The notes under the pieces were generated by a model. The model saw only the letters and a list, made by a program, of their open reading frames with translations. It was not told the origin of the DNA and ran no database searches. 64,000 nt of DNA from Xylophilus sp. Leaf220 (GTDB lineage Bacteria > Pseudomonadota > Gammaproteobacteria > Burkholderiales > Burkholderiaceae_C): contig NZ_LMKO01000012.1 in the NCBI RefSeq assembly GCF_001421705.1, forward strand, positions 476,277-540,276, written 5' to 3'. A program made the position numbers and the translations under genes. Positions 62,185-64,000 of this stretch are shown here, one piece after another (position 1 is the stretch's first letter; every line of letters starts with the position of its first letter).

Positions 62185-62229
62185 AAGCCCTCCAAGAGCG
62201 TGTAATTGTCAGGCTCTTTGGGAGGGCTT
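62185..62229 (-). promoter_or_regulatory. Hairpin enclosing the dsbB ribosome-binding site
   Basis: Arms 62185-62199 and 62213-62229 pair over about 15 bases with one two-base bulge. On the minus strand the dsbB Shine-Dalgarno GGAGGG (62188-62193) lies in the 3' arm, so the folded RNA would hide it. No T-run follows on the minus strand, so it is not a convincing terminator in that direction. Confidence 0.5.
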
Positions 62230-62281
62230 TCGCGCTTTGGTTCCCGGCTTCTGCAGAAGCGCGACGGCAGACGCTTGGGGA

Positions 62282-63394
62282 CTAGCTCGCGCCTTCGACG
62301 AAGACCCGTGCGCGCCGCGGCGTCAGCACCAGGGTGTCGCCGTCCTTCAGCGCCATGGCGCGGAACTGGTCTGCCGGAATCTGCGCCTCGATCAGCGCGT
62401 CCTTGCCGTCGTTGGCCGCCTGCGGCTCGGTGGCGACCAGCTCCAGCCGCGCGATCGGGCCGACGACGATCGAGCGCTCCAGCACCGCGACGATGCCGCG
62501 CCGCTGGCCGGCCGCATCGCGGTCTGCGCCCGGCGTGTAGCGCTGCACGTCGAGGTCGTGCGGCCGCACGTAGGCGAAGGCCGCCGCATCCAGCACGCCG
62601 GCATGCTCGGGCGCCTCCAGCCGGATGCCCTCGACATGCACCGCGCCCTGGTCGGCCCGGCCATGGAACAGGTTCACGTCGCCCAGGAAGCCGTAGACGA
62701 AGGGGCTGGCCGGATGGTCCCAGACCTCCTGCGGCGAGCCGCTCTGCTCGACCTTGCCCTTGTTCATCAGCACCACCCGGTCGGCCACCTCGAGCGCCTC
62801 TTCCTGGTCGTGGGTCACGAAGATGCTGGTGACGTGCAGCTCGTCGTGCAGCCGGCGCAGCCAGCGGCGCAGTTCCTTGCGCACCTTGGCATCGAGTGCG
62901 CCGAAGGGCTCGTCGAGCAGCAGCACCTTGGGCTCCACCGCCAGCGCGCGCGCCAGCGCGATCCGCTGGCGCTGGCCGCCGGAGAGCTGCGACGGATAGC
63001 GGTCGGCCAGCCAGTCGAGCTGCACCAGGTTCAGGAGCGAATGCACCTTTTCCTTGATCTGCGCCTCGCTCGGCCGCAGCTTGCGCGGCTTGACCCGCAG
63101 GCCGAAGGCGACGTTCTCGAACACCGTCATGTGGCGGAACAGCGCGTAGTGCTGGAACACGAAGCCCACCTGGCGCTCCCGCACATGCACGTCGGTGGTG
63201 TCTTCGCCGGCGAACAGGATGCTGCCGGCGTCGGCCGTCTCCAGGCCGGCGATGATGCGCAGCAGCGTGGTCTTGCCGCAGCCCGAGGGGCCGAGCAATG
63301 CGATCAGCTCGCCCGAATCGATGTCGAGGCTGACGTCCTGCAGCGCCTGGAAGTTGCCGAACTGCTTGCTGACGTTGCGAATTTCGATGCTCAT
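62282..63394 (-). CDS. cysA: Sulfate/thiosulfate ABC transporter ATP-binding protein
   Basis: ATPase of the CysTWA importer, 370 residues. It starts [25 protein letters not shown]. Walker A is GPSGCGKTT at residues 35-43, the Q-loop region [23 protein letters not shown], the signature [15 protein letters not shown], Walker [31 protein letters not shown] and switch His in [14 protein letters not shown]. The FGLRVKPR segment and C-terminal TOBE-like domain are typical of CysA. It is 26 bases downstream of cysW. Confidence 0.95.
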   Translation of the reverse strand: MSIEIRNVSKQFGNFQALQDVSLDIDSGELIALLGPSGCGKTTLLRIIAGLETADAGSILFAGEDTTDVHVRERQVGFVFQHYALFRHMTVFENVAFGLRVKPRKLRPSEAQIKEKVHSLLNLVQLDWLADRYPSQLSGGQRQRIALARALAVEPKVLLLDEPFGALDAKVRKELRRWLRRLHDELHVTSIFVTHDQEEALEVADRVVLMNKGKVEQSGSPQEVWDHPASPFVYGFLGDVNLFHGRADQGAVHVEGIRLEAPEHAGVLDAAAFAYVRPHDLDVQRYTPGADRDAAGQRRGIVAVLERSIVVGPIARLELVATEPQAANDGKDALIEAQIPADQFRAMALKDGDTLVLTPRRARVFVEGAS

Positions 63395-63420
63395 GGTTCT
63401 TCTTCTGGGAGGTGGGCGGT

Positions 63421-64000
63421 TCAGCGCGGCACAGCAGGCGTGCCGACGACCGAGGCGGCGAGGCCCGCGGCCAGCGGCGGCTCGGGCGACAGCTCGCCCG
63501 CGGAGCGGCGCTCGCGCTCGTGGCGCCACTCGATCCACGACTTGATCGCCAGCGTGACCAGGGCCAGCAACGCGAGCAGCGATGCGACGGCGAAGGCCGC
63601 CACCGACTGGTACTCGTTGTAGAGGATCTCGACGTGCAGCGGCACCGTGTTGGTCTGGCCGCGGATATGGCCCGAGACCACCGACACCGCGCCGAACTCG
63701 CCCATCGCCCGTGCGTTGCACAGGATCACGCCGTACAGCAGCCCCCACTTGATGTTGGGCAGCGTGACCTTGTAGAAGGTCTGCCAGCCGGTGGCCCCCA
63801 GCACGATGGCCGCCTGCTCCTCGTCGTTGCCCTGCGCCTGCATCAGCGGAATCAGCTCCCGCGCGATGAACGGAAAGGTCACGAAGACCGTCGCCAGCAC
63901 GATGCCCGGCACCGCGAAGATGATCTTCACGTCGTGCGCCGACAGCCAGTTGCCGAACCAGCCCTGCGAACCGAAGACCAGCACGTACATCAGGCCCGCC
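63421..64000 (-). CDS. cysW: Sulfate/thiosulfate ABC transporter permease CysW, C-terminal part (cut by window edge)
   Basis: Membrane permease whose N-terminus lies beyond the window. About 190 residues are visible, including the EAA loop ([32 protein letters not shown]) and CysW-specific [29 protein letters not shown]. The C-terminus [16 protein letters not shown]... is a polar tail. It pairs with CysA downstream; CysT and the binding protein are presumably further along. Confidence 0.93.
   Translation of the reverse strand, partial: AGLMYVLVFGSQGWFGNWLSAHDVKIIFAVPGIVLATVFVTFPFIARELIPLMQAQGNDEEQAAIVLGATGWQTFYKVTLPNIKWGLLYGVILCNARAMGEFGAVSVVSGHIRGQTNTVPLHVEILYNEYQSVAAFAVASLLALLALVTLAIKSWIEWRHERERRSAGELSPEPPLAAGLAASVVGTPAVPR

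Noticed and set aside
62213-62240. Strong intrinsic terminator after cysA
   Set aside because: The hairpin lacks a T-run on the minus strand, so termination of the cys transcript there is not supported. The hairpin is listed as a possible ribosome-site mask instead.

Overview
The window is GC-rich chromosomal DNA with tightly packed genes on both strands. It looks like a betaproteobacterium of the order Burkholderiales, most likely family Comamonadaceae (Variovorax/Xylophilus/Acidovorax type). This rests on the protein families and gene neighbourhoods: edd-eda, clpS-clpA, gluQ-trmB-GGDEF, cysW-cysA, tetR-pcm-rhodanese-tolC and hemP. It also rests on two dispersed repeat families of a kind I associate with that family. 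I see no rRNA, tRNA, CRISPR array, prophage or intact insertion sequence. The gene complement is core and metabolic rather than island-like.

Layout. 1-1.2 kb: end of an amino-acid ABC importer (permease, ATPase). 1.2-6.3 kb: a chemoreceptor remnant, a DUF1439 protein, a DUF1304 membrane protein, a potassium channel with a zinc ribbon, an orphan transglutaminase-like protein, and a complete chemoreceptor behind a sigma-28-like promoter. 6.3-13 kb: acyl-CoA ligase, DUF3309 peptide, a large EF-hand membrane protein, a class II aldolase-family protein and an unknown membrane protein. 13-16.4 kb: edd and eda of the Entner-Doudoroff pathway, followed by a haloacetate-dehalogenase-like hydrolase. 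16.5-23 kb: OmpA-like protein, gamma-glutamylcyclotransferase, SodC, MocA-like protein, PdxH, a ZnuD-like zinc receptor with a histidine-rich DUF2946 protein, and MsrA. 23.1-26.4 kb: tetR, pcm-like methyltransferase, rhodanese and tolC. 26.6-33.2 kb: a CzcCBA-type heavy-metal RND efflux operon ending in a PII-like gene. 33.2-37.6 kb: ketopantoate-reductase-like protein, histidine phosphatase, Fur-family regulator, hemP behind a Fur box, and an acyl-CoA dehydrogenase. 37.7-44.1 kb: clpA, clpS and dnaE. 44.2-48.3 kb: trhO, pirin, flavodoxin-like quinone reductase and DoxX with a divergent LysR regulator. 48.3-52.5 kb: a renalase-like flavoprotein, gluQ, trmB and a diguanylate cyclase, several in overlapping frames. 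52.7-64 kb: hrpA, a three-gene J-domain/lipoprotein locus, argA, a second trhO, dsbB, and the cysA/cysW end of a sulfate importer.

The most unusual signal is a 54-base interspersed palindromic element. Five full copies and one shortened copy lie in the window. 54 bases is exactly 18 codons, and the element appears inside gluQ and hrpA in the same reading frame, adding a short peptide to each protein. Another copy supplies the stop codon of trhO, and two more sit just after stop codons. In the layout of its insertions it resembles the protein-coding Rickettsia palindromic elements. A second, roughly 95-base repeat family has one copy inside hrpA and another just past its stop codon, in opposite orientations.
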